Shown piece after piece: positions 1 through 7,339 of a stretch of 64,000 nucleotides of DNA. The translations under genes and the position numbers were made by a program. The notes under the pieces were generated by a model that was given only the letters and a program-made list of their open reading frames with translations, made no database searches and was not told the origin of the DNA. The DNA comes from Zeimonas sp003577305 (lineage in GTDB: Bacteria > Pseudomonadota > Gammaproteobacteria > Burkholderiales > Burkholderiaceae_E). Numbering within the stretch: the first letter of the stretch is position 1; every line of letters starts with the position of its first letter. The stretch lies in NCBI GenBank assembly GCA_030263385.1, contig SZOX01000004.1, forward strand, positions 248,001 through 312,000, written 5' to 3'.

Positions 1-667
1 CCAGCATGCGCTGCTCCGCCATCGCTCGCGTGATCGGCTTGCCCTCCAGGGCCAGGTAGTGGTCGAAGCAGGCGATGACTTTCTGCGGGTCCAGGTGCAG
101 CTGTTCGAGCCCCTGGTGCAAATCGAACAGGTCACGGTTCCTGCGCCGCTGCAGCAGTGCGCGCAGCTTCGTGCCGAACAGTTCCTCGGGCTCGAAGGAG
201 GCGATCTCCGCCGTTCCGCGGTACCAGTCGCTTTCCACGGCGAACGGATACCGTCGAACACCAAGCAAGCTCGCGTGCTCCCGAGTGTTGATCTCGACCT
301 TCAGCTTGAGCGTCGCCTGCGCATCGATCTCGGGCCTGAACTTGAACACCAGGTGCATCGAGTGCCCGGCCTGCTCCCGGTTGCATTTCCCGAGCCACGG
401 CAGCGCGGCGCGAATCGCGTCGACCGTGCCACCGATGGGCTCAGGATGCGCCTGGACCAGATCGATATCCTCCGAGTAGCGCAGCGGTTGCTCGAGGAGC
501 AGCTTGTGGATCGCCGTGCCGCCGCGGAATGCGATCTTCCCCGCTAACGCCGGCGCATTGAACAGGTCGCACAGAACGCGACAGATGATCAGGTCCTGCT
601 CGACCTGACGCAAGTCCGGCCAGGGCGCCTTCGTGCTCCACGCCTGCAGGAAGGCGGCGGGAATCAC
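1..667 (-). CDS. abiEii: AbiEii-type nucleotidyltransferase toxin (partial, 3' end outside window)
   Basis: The frame stays open from a GTG at 667 to the window edge, giving about 222 residues. The GTG overlaps the TGA of abiEi (GTGA), which implies translational coupling. Near residues 50-70 there is a GGT...SEDID pattern, the nucleotidyltransferase signature of the AbiEii/DUF1814 family. Further on come KVEIN and a basic LFGTKLRALLQRRRNRDLFD stretch, also typical of the family. AbiEii proteins are NTP-transferase toxins of type IV toxin-antitoxin systems that cause growth arrest and phage abortive infection. The C-terminal part is not visible. The family call is firm; activity in this strain is inferred. 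Confidence 0.85.
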   Translation of the reverse strand, partial: MIPAAFLQAWSTKAPWPDLRQVEQDLIICRVLCDLFNAPALAGKIAFRGGTAIHKLLLEQPLRYSEDIDLVQAHPEPIGGTVDAIRAALPWLGKCNREQAGHSMHLVFKFRPEIDAQATLKLKVEINTREHASLLGVRRYPFAVESDWYRGTAEIASFEPEELFGTKLRALLQRRRNRDLFDLHQGLEQLHLDPQKVIACFDHYLALEGKPITRAMAEQRML

Positions 668-1482
668 TCTGCGATCTCCACCGCTTCATTGACCAGCAGC
701 TTCCATCTTGCGTTTCGCTCGCCAGCCTGTGCCAACGCCTTCGCCAGCGGCCTGACGGCCGGATCGAGCGGCAGTGCCGTCCTGGCACGTTTCACGAACC
801 GTTGCAACGCATCGGCCTGGCGCACGTGTCCCGCCAGATCGAGCAGGTAGCCAAGCCGACGGACCGTCGAGTTCTCGTAGGCGCCGGCAGCCTTCTGCAG
901 CAGGCGCGGGCTGGCCTTGGCGCCGATGTCCTTGACGATCTGCGCGACGCCGTTGATGCCCGCCGCCTTGTGGAAGTAGCGCACGCAGTCGAGCAGCGTC
1001 AGCTCGGCGCCGGCCACCGTGGCAAAGCCGGCGTCGCTCTTCATCTGGCCGACCAGCGCCGGCTGATTGACCTGGCTGAAGATCGTCGGAGCCTGATACA
1101 GAAACTGCAGGCGATGGCGGCCGAGGTCGAAGTCGCGCACCTGTCTGGGTACGACGACCTGGAAGACCATGCTGGCCTGGTGCGAGGCGCCGTGGAACGC
1201 CGCCGCTCGCAGCAGCGAAATGCGGTAGTCGATCCCCTGATGCTTCATCAGCGGGTCGATCCACTTCACCGGGTCGGGCGCGCCAGCAACCTGATCTTCG
1301 GGGCGCAGGATGAGATAGAAGCCGTGCCTGGGGTTCGCCAGGCGGCGCTTGTTGACCGAACGGGTGATCGCCGCGGCGAGCGCCGCGGGCTTCAGCCCGA
1401 GCGCCGCAACGGCCTCATCCCGGGAGAAGTAGGCTCGGCCGCGGGCGAGCAGATCGTCGAGGTAGGACTCGAGGGAAGCCAT
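664..1482 (-). CDS. abiEi: AbiEi family antitoxin / autorepressor
   Basis: The product is 272 residues. An N-terminal winged-helix region (about 5-60, with YFSRDEAVAALG and KRRLANPRHGFYLI) is followed by a C-terminal AbiEi antitoxin domain. It lies directly upstream of the nucleotidyltransferase gene and overlaps it by 4 nt, the standard abiE order. Known AbiEi proteins neutralise AbiEii without lasting binding and repress their own promoter through inverted repeats. A matching dyad lies just upstream (1490-1530). No Shine-Dalgarno is visible before the ATG at 1482, and the -10 box is only 5 nt away, so the transcript may be leaderless. The system sits between housekeeping genes, which suggests acquisition, but I see no mobility gene. 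Confidence 0.85.
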   Translation of the reverse strand: MASLESYLDDLLARGRAYFSRDEAVAALGLKPAALAAAITRSVNKRRLANPRHGFYLILRPEDQVAGAPDPVKWIDPLMKHQGIDYRISLLRAAAFHGASHQASMVFQVVVPRQVRDFDLGRHRLQFLYQAPTIFSQVNQPALVGQMKSDAGFATVAGAELTLLDCVRYFHKAAGINGVAQIVKDIGAKASPRLLQKAAGAYENSTVRRLGYLLDLAGHVRQADALQRFVKRARTALPLDPAVRPLAKALAQAGERNARWKLLVNEAVEIAE

Positions 1483-1487
1483 GCCAA

Positions 1488-1530
1488 AACATACGCAAAC
1501 TTCGACAAAGCATCAAGAGTTTTGCATATG
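1488..1530 (-). promoter_or_regulatory. abiE promoter with overlapping inverted-repeat operator
   Basis: On the minus strand, TTGATG (1516-1511) is followed after 17 nt by TATGTT (1493-1488), four of six consensus bases in each box. An imperfect inverted repeat brackets the promoter: AGTTTTGCATATG at 1518-1530 and CATACGCAAACT at 1490-1501, separated by 16 nt. The inner arm overlaps the -10, so a bound repressor would block RNA polymerase. This matches the known AbiEi autoregulation model. Binding here is inferred. Confidence 0.6.
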
Positions 1531-1537
1531 ATTTGGG

Positions 1538-3118
1538 TTACTCCCACTCGATCGTCGCCGGCGGTTTTCCCGAGATGTCGTAGACCACGCGGTTGATGCC
1601 GCGCACCTCGTTGATGATGCGGGTCGACACGCGCCCGAGCAGCTCGTGCGGCAGGTGCGCCCAGTGCGCGGTCATGAAGTCCTGCGTCTGCACCGCACGC
1701 AGCGCAACGACGTAGTCGTAGGTGCGGCCGTCGCCCATCACGCCCACCGACTTCACCGGCAGGAACACCGCGAAGGCCTGCGACGTGGCGTCGTACCAGT
1801 TGCGTCCGTCGGGGGCACGGGTGTTGCGCAGCTCCTCGATGAAGATCGCGTCGGCGCGGCGCAGGAGATCGGCATATTCGCGCCGCACTTCGCCCAGGAT
1901 GCGCACGCCCAGCCCCGGCCCGGGAAACGGATGGCGGTAGACCATCTCGCGCGGCAGCCCGAGCGCCGCGCCGAGCTCGCGCACTTCGTCCTTGAAGAGA
2001 TCGCGCAGCGGCTCGAGCAGCTTCAGGTGCAGCGTCTCGGGCAGCCCGCCGACGTTGTGGTGCGACTTGATCTTCGCGGCCTTGCCCGACTTGGCGCCGG
2101 CCGACTCGATCACGTCGGGGTAGATCGTGCCCTGCGCGAGCCACTTCGCGTTGGCGAGCTTCGCCGCCTGTTCCTGGAACACGTGGACGAACTCGCGCCC
2201 GATGATCCGACGTTTCTCCTCGGGATCGGCCACGCCCGCAAGCTGCGTCATGAAGCGCTCGGCTGCGTCGACGTGCACGAGCTTCACGCCCATGTGCCGC
2301 TGGAACGTGTCGATCACCTGCGCACCCTCGTTCAGGCGCAGCAGGCCGGTGTCGACGAACACGCAGGTGAGCTGCTCGCCGATCGCGCGGTGGATCAGCG
2401 CCGCGGCCACGCTGGAGTCGACGCCGCCCGAGAGCCCGAGGATGACCTCCTCGGTGCCCACCTGCGCGCGGATCTGCTCGACCGCCTCGCCGATGTGATC
2501 GCCCATCACCCAGTCGGGACGGCACCCGCAGATGTCGAGCACGAAGCGCTGCAGGATCTTCGCGCCCTGCGGCGTGTGCGTGACTTCGGGGTGGAACTGC
2601 ACCGCGTAGAAGCGACGTTCCTCGTCGGCCATGCCGGCGATCGGACACGAATCGGTAGAGGCCATCAGCCGGAACCCGGCGGGCATCTCGGCGACCTTGT
2701 CGCCGTGGCTCATCCAGACCTTCAGCAGTCCGTGGCCTTCGGCGTTGCGGGCGTCCTCGATGCCTTCGAGCAGCCGCGTGTGGCCGCGCGCACGCACTTC
2801 GGCGTAGCCGAACTCGCGTCGCGCGCCCGGCTCGACGCGCCCACCGAGCTGCTGGGCCATCGTCTGCATGCCGTAGCAGATGCCGAGCACCGGCACGCCG
2901 AGCGAGAACACCGCGTCGGGAGCGCGCGCGGTGGATTCCTCGTGCGCCGACATCGGGCTGCCGGAGAGGATCACCCCCCTGGGTGCGAAGCTGCGCACGA
3001 ACGCCTCGTCGACGTCGCAGGGATGGATTTCGCAGTAGACGTGCGCCTCGCGCACGCGCCGCGCGATCAGCTGCGTGACCTGCGACCCGAAGTCGAGGAT
3101 CAGGATCCTGTCGTGCAT
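1538..3118 (-). CDS. guaA: GMP synthase (glutamine-hydrolysing)
   Basis: The enzyme converts XMP to GMP using ATP and glutamine, the last step of de novo GMP synthesis. At 526 residues it has the family's normal length. The N-terminal class I amidotransferase domain carries the nucleophile Cys81 (GICYGMQ) and the His176/Glu178 pair (QFHPEV). The ATP-pyrophosphatase domain has the PP-loop SGGVDSS at about 230-236, and the C-terminus ends in the typical IEWE. It starts 7 nt downstream of guaB in the same direction, so guaBA is an operon. The abiE pair lies 55 nt downstream. Confidence 0.97.
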   Translation of the reverse strand: MHDRILILDFGSQVTQLIARRVREAHVYCEIHPCDVDEAFVRSFAPRGVILSGSPMSAHEESTARAPDAVFSLGVPVLGICYGMQTMAQQLGGRVEPGARREFGYAEVRARGHTRLLEGIEDARNAEGHGLLKVWMSHGDKVAEMPAGFRLMASTDSCPIAGMADEERRFYAVQFHPEVTHTPQGAKILQRFVLDICGCRPDWVMGDHIGEAVEQIRAQVGTEEVILGLSGGVDSSVAAALIHRAIGEQLTCVFVDTGLLRLNEGAQVIDTFQRHMGVKLVHVDAAERFMTQLAGVADPEEKRRIIGREFVHVFQEQAAKLANAKWLAQGTIYPDVIESAGAKSGKAAKIKSHHNVGGLPETLHLKLLEPLRDLFKDEVRELGAALGLPREMVYRHPFPGPGLGVRILGEVRREYADLLRRADAIFIEELRNTRAPDGRNWYDATSQAFAVFLPVKSVGVMGDGRTYDYVVALRAVQTQDFMTAHWAHLPHELLGRVSTRIINEVRGINRVVYDISGKPPATIEWE

Positions 3119-3125
3119 CGCCCGC

Positions 3126-4586
3126 TCATTCGGCGCGGTAGTTGGGGGCTTCCTTCACCATCTGCACGTCGTGCACGTGGGACTCGCGCATGCCGGCGAG
3201 CGTGACCTCGATGAACTGCGGGCGCGCGCGCATGTCGCCGATCGTGGGGCAGCCGCAGTAGCCCATGCTCGCGCGCAGGCCGCCGCACAACTGGTAGATG
3301 ATCGCGACCACCGACCCCTTGTAGGCCACCCTGCCCTCGATGCCCTCGGGCACCAGCTTGTCGATGTTGCCGGTGGGATCCTGGAAGTAGCGGTCGGCCG
3401 CGCCCTGCTGCATCGCGCCCACCGAGCCCATCCCGCGGTAGGTCTTGTACGAGCGGCCCTGGTACAGGATGACCTCGCCGGGCGCCTCCTCGGTGCCGGC
3501 GAACATCGAGCCGAGCATCACCGCGTCGGCACCGGCGGCGATCGCCTTGGCGACGTCGCCCGAATAGCGGATGCCGCCATCGGCGATCAGCGGCACGTCG
3601 CTGCCTTCCAGCGCGGCGGCAACGTCGCTGATCGCGGTGATCTGCGGCACGCCCACACCGGCGACGATGCGCGTGGTACAGATCGAGCCGGGCCCGATGC
3701 CGACCTTGATCGCGTCGGCCCCCGCGTCGATCAGCGCGCGCGCCGCCTCGGCGGTGGCCACGTTGCCCGCCACCACCTCGACCGACGGGTACTGGCGCTC
3801 GAGCGCACGCACCCGCTCGATGACGCCACGGCTGTGCCCGTGCGCGGTGTCGACCACGATCACGTCGACGCCGGCGCGCGTGAGCAGTTCGGCACGCTCT
3901 TCGGAGTCGCCGCCCACGCCGATCGCGGCGCCCACGCGCAGCTTGCCCTGCTCGTCCTTGCAGGCCTCCGGGTGCTCGGTGGCCTTGAGGATGTCCTTGA
4001 CGGTGATCAGGCCGCGCAATTCGAACGCGTCGTTGACCACCAGCACGCGCTCGAGCCGGTGGCGGTGCATCAGCGCCTTGGCCTCCTCGAGCGAAGCGCC
4101 TTCGCGCACCGTGACCAGCCGCTCGCGCGGCGTCATGATGCGGGCGACCGGCTCGTCGAGGCGCGTCTCGAAGCGCAGGTCGCGGTTGGTGACGATGCCG
4201 ACCACCTTGCCGCCGTCGACCACCGGCAGCCCCGAGATGCGGTGCTGCTGCGTGAGGTTGACCACGTCGAGCACCTTCATCTGCGGGGCGATCGTGATCG
4301 GGTCGGCGACCATGCCGGCCTCGTGCCGCTTGACGCGTGCCACCTCGGCCGCCTGCTGTGCGGGTCCGAGGTTCTTGTGGACGATGCCGATGCCGCCTTC
4401 CTGGGCGATCGCGATCGCCAGGCGGGCTTCGGTGACGGTGTCCATCGCCGCCGACACCAGCGGAATGTTCAGCGCGATCCGCCGCGTGAGGCGGGTCTTC
4501 AGGGAGGCGTCGCGGGGAAGGATTTCGGAGAAGGCGGGAACCAGCAGGACGTCGTCGAACGTCAGCGCCTTTTTTGCCAGTCGCAT
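3126..4586 (-). CDS. guaB: Inosine-5'-monophosphate dehydrogenase
   Basis: This NAD-dependent enzyme oxidises IMP to XMP, the rate-limiting step towards GMP. I chose the ATG at 4586 (486 residues, beginning MRLAKKALTFDDVLLVP) because it matches family N-termini and has GAGGG 6 nt upstream; an upstream in-frame start would add eight residues. The (beta/alpha)8 barrel is interrupted by a CBS pair at about 93-205. The catalytic loop GPGSICTTR places the nucleophile at Cys303. A perfect TATAAT lies 24 nt upstream. It is co-transcribed with guaA. Confidence 0.97.
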   Translation of the reverse strand: MRLAKKALTFDDVLLVPAFSEILPRDASLKTRLTRRIALNIPLVSAAMDTVTEARLAIAIAQEGGIGIVHKNLGPAQQAAEVARVKRHEAGMVADPITIAPQMKVLDVVNLTQQHRISGLPVVDGGKVVGIVTNRDLRFETRLDEPVARIMTPRERLVTVREGASLEEAKALMHRHRLERVLVVNDAFELRGLITVKDILKATEHPEACKDEQGKLRVGAAIGVGGDSEERAELLTRAGVDVIVVDTAHGHSRGVIERVRALERQYPSVEVVAGNVATAEAARALIDAGADAIKVGIGPGSICTTRIVAGVGVPQITAISDVAAALEGSDVPLIADGGIRYSGDVAKAIAAGADAVMLGSMFAGTEEAPGEVILYQGRSYKTYRGMGSVGAMQQGAADRYFQDPTGNIDKLVPEGIEGRVAYKGSVVAIIYQLCGGLRASMGYCGCPTIGDMRARPQFIEVTLAGMRESHVHDVQMVKEAPNYRAE

Positions 4587-4609
4587 GGGACCCTCGGGCA
4601 CAAAAACCA

Positions 4610-4615
4610 ATTATA
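4610..4615 (-). promoter_or_regulatory. -10 box of the guaBA promoter
   Basis: A perfect TATAAT on the minus strand lies 23 nt before the guaB ATG, which would give a leader of about 17 nt containing the GAGGG Shine-Dalgarno. No good -35 hexamer is seen at the expected distance; that stretch is a GC-rich run. Confidence 0.5.
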
Positions 4616-4734
4616 CAGGCGGCCCGGCGCCGGCCCGCCGGGCCGTGTGCACCTGCCTTTCGTCGGCCGGCCTCCGGCGTCGCCGCAGGCGGCAGGGACA
4701 ATCGGATGCACCGCCGCTGCGTCGATCCACCGCC

Positions 4735-5265
4735 ATGTGCATCTCCCGCCGCCCGAATCGTTCCGCCCGCCTGCTCTTCGCCGCGGCCGGCCTGCTGCTC
4801 GCGGTGCCGGCCCTCGCCGGCACCTGGCAGTGGCGCGACGCCGCCGGCCGGATGGTCTACTCCGACCAGCCTCCGCCGCCGAGCGTGCCGATTTCGCGAA
4901 TCCTGCGTTCGCCCACGCCTGCCCAGGAGGCCGGGCCGACGGCCACCGCGTCCGCGGCCGCCGCCGCAACCGCAACTGTCGCCCCGGCGTCACGCAGCTG
5001 GATCGAAAGGGAGCAGGCGTCGCGCAAGCGCGCGCTCGAACGCGCGGAGACCGAGCGCAGCCGGGACGCCGAGCGCGAACAGGCCGCTCGCAACGCACGT
5101 GCCTGCGAGGACGCGCAGACGACGTTGCGAACGCTCGAGAGCGGCCTGCGGGTGTCGTTCGTCGACGCAAACGGCGAGCAGCAGGTGCTCGACGATGCCG
5201 AGCGCGCACGCCGGACCGAGGCGGTGCGGCAGGAAATCGCACGCAACTGCAGCAAGGCCAGCTGA
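4735..5265 (+). CDS. DUF4124 domain-containing exported protein
   Basis: The product is 176 residues. A basic N-terminus and hydrophobic core (LLFAAAGLLLAVPALAG) form a signal peptide ending near residue 26. Immediately after it comes the DUF4124 signature (GTWQWRDAAGRMVYSDQPPP). An Ala/Thr-rich linker follows, then a charged helical region rich in Arg/Glu/Ala (about 90-135) that may be a coiled coil. Two cysteines, near residues 123 and 172, could form a disulphide. DUF4124 proteins are common in betaproteobacterial envelopes and their function is unknown. The gene is divergent from guaB and convergent with rnfH. It begins at an ATG without a clear Shine-Dalgarno. Confidence 0.8.
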   Translation: MCISRRPNRSARLLFAAAGLLLAVPALAGTWQWRDAAGRMVYSDQPPPPSVPISRILRSPTPAQEAGPTATASAAAAATATVAPASRSWIEREQASRKRALERAETERSRDAEREQAARNARACEDAQTTLRTLESGLRVSFVDANGEQQVLDDAERARRTEAVRQEIARNCSKAS

Positions 5266-5284
5266 GCGAGGAGCCCGGGCGACA

Positions 5285-5674
5285 CTAGGATTCGTTCGGA
5301 CCGCGACCGGCGCGCCACTTGCCGTGCGGCTCGAGCGCGCGGCGCTTGTCCACGCGTCGGCGTCGCGCCACTTTCGGGTCGACGACCAGGCCCGCGAGCA
5401 GCTCGACGCGGTCGCCCGCGTGCAGCAGCGCCCCGGCGTCGCAACGCTCGCCGTAGATCGCCGGCTGCAACTCGCCCCGGGCCAGCCCTTCGACGACCCC
5501 GGCAGCGCTTTCGTCGGCGCGCAGCGCAGCCAGCGCGTCCGCGACCCGCGAGCCTTTCGACAACCCGAGCACGCGGCGCCCGATCGTCTGGTCGGCCTCG
5601 ACCCAGACGAGTTCGATCTCGATGTCCGCTGCCGCAGCGGCGGCGCCGACGCCGGCCCCGGACTCAGCGACCAT
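5285..5674 (-). CDS. rnfH: RnfH family ubiquitin-fold protein
   Basis: The product is 129 residues with the Ub-RnfH core (IEIELVWVEADQTIGRRVLG at about 17-36, then AIYGERCDAGALLHAGDRVE). The C-terminal tail is basic, with KVARRRRVDKRR. The ATG at 5674 lies inside the end of ratA, an 11-nt overlap typical of ratA-rnfH (ratAB) pairs. The family has a beta-grasp fold related to ThiS and MoaD. Its biochemical role is unproven; the name comes from an rnf cluster elsewhere and none is present here. Confidence 0.85.
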   Translation of the reverse strand: MVAESGAGVGAAAAAADIEIELVWVEADQTIGRRVLGLSKGSRVADALAALRADESAAGVVEGLARGELQPAIYGERCDAGALLHAGDRVELLAGLVVDPKVARRRRVDKRRALEPHGKWRAGRGPNES

Positions 5675-6098
5675 AGAGCTGCTCGGCGCGGCGCACGAAC
5701 GCCTCGACGAACGAGCGTGCGATCTGGTCGAACACCGGCGCCAGCGCGCGCCCGAGCAGGCCGCGGGCAAAAGCGTAATCGAGCGAGAAGTCGACCTTGC
5801 AGGCGTCGTCGCGCAGGCTGCGGAACCGCCATTCACCCTCGAGCCGCGCGAACGGGCCGTCGCGCAGGCGCATCGAGATCGCCTCGTGCGGCCGGATCAG
5901 GTTGACCGTGGTGAAGCGCTGCCGCAGGCCGCGGTAGTCGATCACCACGGTGGCGAGCACGCCGGCGTCGTCCAGCCGCGCGACCTCGGTGCCGCCGCAC
6001 CACGGCAGGAACCGCGGGTAGTCTTCGACGCGCTCGACGAGTTCGAACATCTGGCGGGCGCTGTAGGGCAGCAGGACTGACTTGCGGACGGCGTGCAC
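5664..6098 (-). CDS. ratA: RatA / coenzyme Q-binding START-domain protein
   Basis: The product is about 144 residues and matches the polyketide cyclase/START family (COQ10-RatA): SVLLPYSARQMFELV, then EDYPRFLPWCGGTEV, then VDFSLDYAF and a C-terminal helix. Eukaryotic COQ10 proteins bind ubiquinone and aid respiration, while E. coli RatA was reported to inhibit 70S association. I chose the GTG at 6098 because family proteins begin just before this Lys-Ser-Val stretch; the Shine-Dalgarno is weak and an upstream GTG is possible. It overlaps rnfH and is divergent from smpB. Confidence 0.85.
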   Translation of the reverse strand: MHAVRKSVLLPYSARQMFELVERVEDYPRFLPWCGGTEVARLDDAGVLATVVIDYRGLRQRFTTVNLIRPHEAISMRLRDGPFARLEGEWRFRSLRDDACKVDFSLDYAFARGLLGRALAPVFDQIARSFVEAFVRRAEQLYGR

Positions 6099-6185
6099 GG
6101 GCGGCGTGGCCTGTGGTTGCGGGTTCCTCGGGGCATTCCGGGGCACAATGCGGCCTTGCCACCGCCCCGTGGCGGATTTTAGACA

Positions 6186-6638
6186 ATGAGCATCGTCCAG
6201 AACAAAAAAGCCACGCACGACTTCTTCATCGAAGAACGGATCGAGGCCGGCATCGCGCTCGAGGGCTGGGAGGTCAAGGCGATCCGCGCCGGCCGCGTGC
6301 AACTGAAGGAAGGCTACGTGATCGTGCGCGACGGCGAGCTGTACCTGATCGGCGCGCACATCACGCCGCTGCCCGAGGCGTCGACGCACGTCAAGCCAGA
6401 CCCGGTGCGCACGCGCAAGCTGCTGCTGCATGCGGCGCAGATCGCCAGGCTCATCGGCAAGGTCGAGCGCGCGGGCTACACGCTGGTGCCGCTCGACCTG
6501 CACTATTCGCGCGGCCGGATCAAGGCGGAGATCGGGCTGGCCAAGGGCAAGAAACAGCACGACAAGCGCGAGGTCGAGCGCGAGCGCGAATGGCAGCGCG
6601 AGCGCCAGCGTCTGCTCAAGCAGGGGCGCAAGGGCTGA
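6186..6638 (+). CDS. smpB: SsrA-binding protein SmpB
   Basis: SmpB partners tmRNA in rescuing stalled ribosomes. At 150 residues it has the usual length. It opens with NKKATHDFFIEERIEAGIAL, contains the oligonucleotide-binding barrel (GWEVKAIRAGRV) and HYSRGRIKAEIGLAKGKK, and ends in the basic KREVERERE tail that folds in the decoding centre. A CCGCC-CCGT-GGCGG hairpin followed by TTTT lies just before the start (about 6162-6180). The 12-mer AACGTGTGAAGC follows directly after the stop (6641-6652) and recurs at 13747 and 13892. Confidence 0.96.
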   Translation: MSIVQNKKATHDFFIEERIEAGIALEGWEVKAIRAGRVQLKEGYVIVRDGELYLIGAHITPLPEASTHVKPDPVRTRKLLLHAAQIARLIGKVERAGYTLVPLDLHYSRGRIKAEIGLAKGKKQHDKREVEREREWQRERQRLLKQGRKG

Positions 6639-6640
6639 GT

Positions 6641-6652
6641 AACGTGTGAAGC
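6641..6652 (+). repeat. Dispersed 12-mer AACGTGTGAAGC (copy 1)
   Basis: AACGTGTGAAGC lies 2 nt after the smpB stop. The same 12 bases form both outer ends, in inverted orientation, of the palindromic element at 13745-13905. In all three places they lie at or within a few bases of a gene's stop codon. No inverted partner is seen here, so this may be a truncated copy. Confidence 0.5.
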
Positions 6653-6674
6653 CCGGGCGGCGTGCGGCGGTTGC

Positions 6675-7331
6675 TCAGCGCGCCACCCAGCGCGCGTGCG
6701 CAGCGAGCCGCTGCAACTGACGCGGCCGCCGCTCGGCGGGCGGCACCGACGCGAGCAGGCGCAGGAACAGCATCGCGGTCGCGAAGGCGTCGCCGGCGGC
6801 ATTGTGGCGCTGATCGACCGGAATGCCGAAGTGCGCCAGCCAGTCGTCGAGCGCACGCGCGCCCGTGCCCGGATGCAGCGCCGGGGCGAGGTCGGCCAGG
6901 TCGATCCAGGCGTTGCCGATCGGCACGCCGAGAAACGCCCGGGCCGCGCGCATCAGGAACGCGCGGTCGAACGCCGCGTGAAAGGCCACGAGCGGCGAGC
7001 GGCCGGCGTAGTCGAGGAACTGCCGGCAGGCCTCTTTCGGGTCCAGTCCCGACAACTGGGCCTCGGCGCCGATGCCGTGCACCAGGATGTTGTGGCGCTC
7101 GCTCGCGCTGGGCTGGCGGATCCTGACTTCGAGGCTGTCGGCGACCACGATGCGCCGGTCGTGCACCGCGACCGCGCCGATCGACATCAGCCGGTCGCTC
7201 GACTGGTCCAGGCCGCTGGTTTCGACGTCGAGCACCACCCAGCGCTGCGCACCCTGTCCATGTCCGGCGAGCGCCTCGGCCGGCTCGCGACCGAGCCAAT
7301 GCTCGAGCCAGCGCAGCGCCCGGGAACCCAT
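6675..7331 (-). CDS. DEDDh 3'-5' exonuclease (DNA polymerase III epsilon-like)
   Basis: The product is 218 residues with the three Exo motifs of the DnaQ superfamily: VVLDVETSGLD (Exo I, Asp/Glu), VAFHAAFDRAFL (Exo II Asp) and HNAAGDAFATAML (Exo III His/Asp). It has no polymerase-binding or GIY-YIG extension, so it is probably not the replicative proofreading subunit DnaQ. The start lies 8 nt after the stop of the cNMP/CBS/DUF294 gene, and this exonuclease is often paired with such a protein, so a shared role is likely. Its substrate is unknown. Confidence 0.82.
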   Translation of the reverse strand: MGSRALRWLEHWLGREPAEALAGHGQGAQRWVVLDVETSGLDQSSDRLMSIGAVAVHDRRIVVADSLEVRIRQPSASERHNILVHGIGAEAQLSGLDPKEACRQFLDYAGRSPLVAFHAAFDRAFLMRAARAFLGVPIGNAWIDLADLAPALHPGTGARALDDWLAHFGIPVDQRHNAAGDAFATAMLFLRLLASVPPAERRPRQLQRLAAHARWVAR

Positions 7332-7339
7332 CACGAGCC

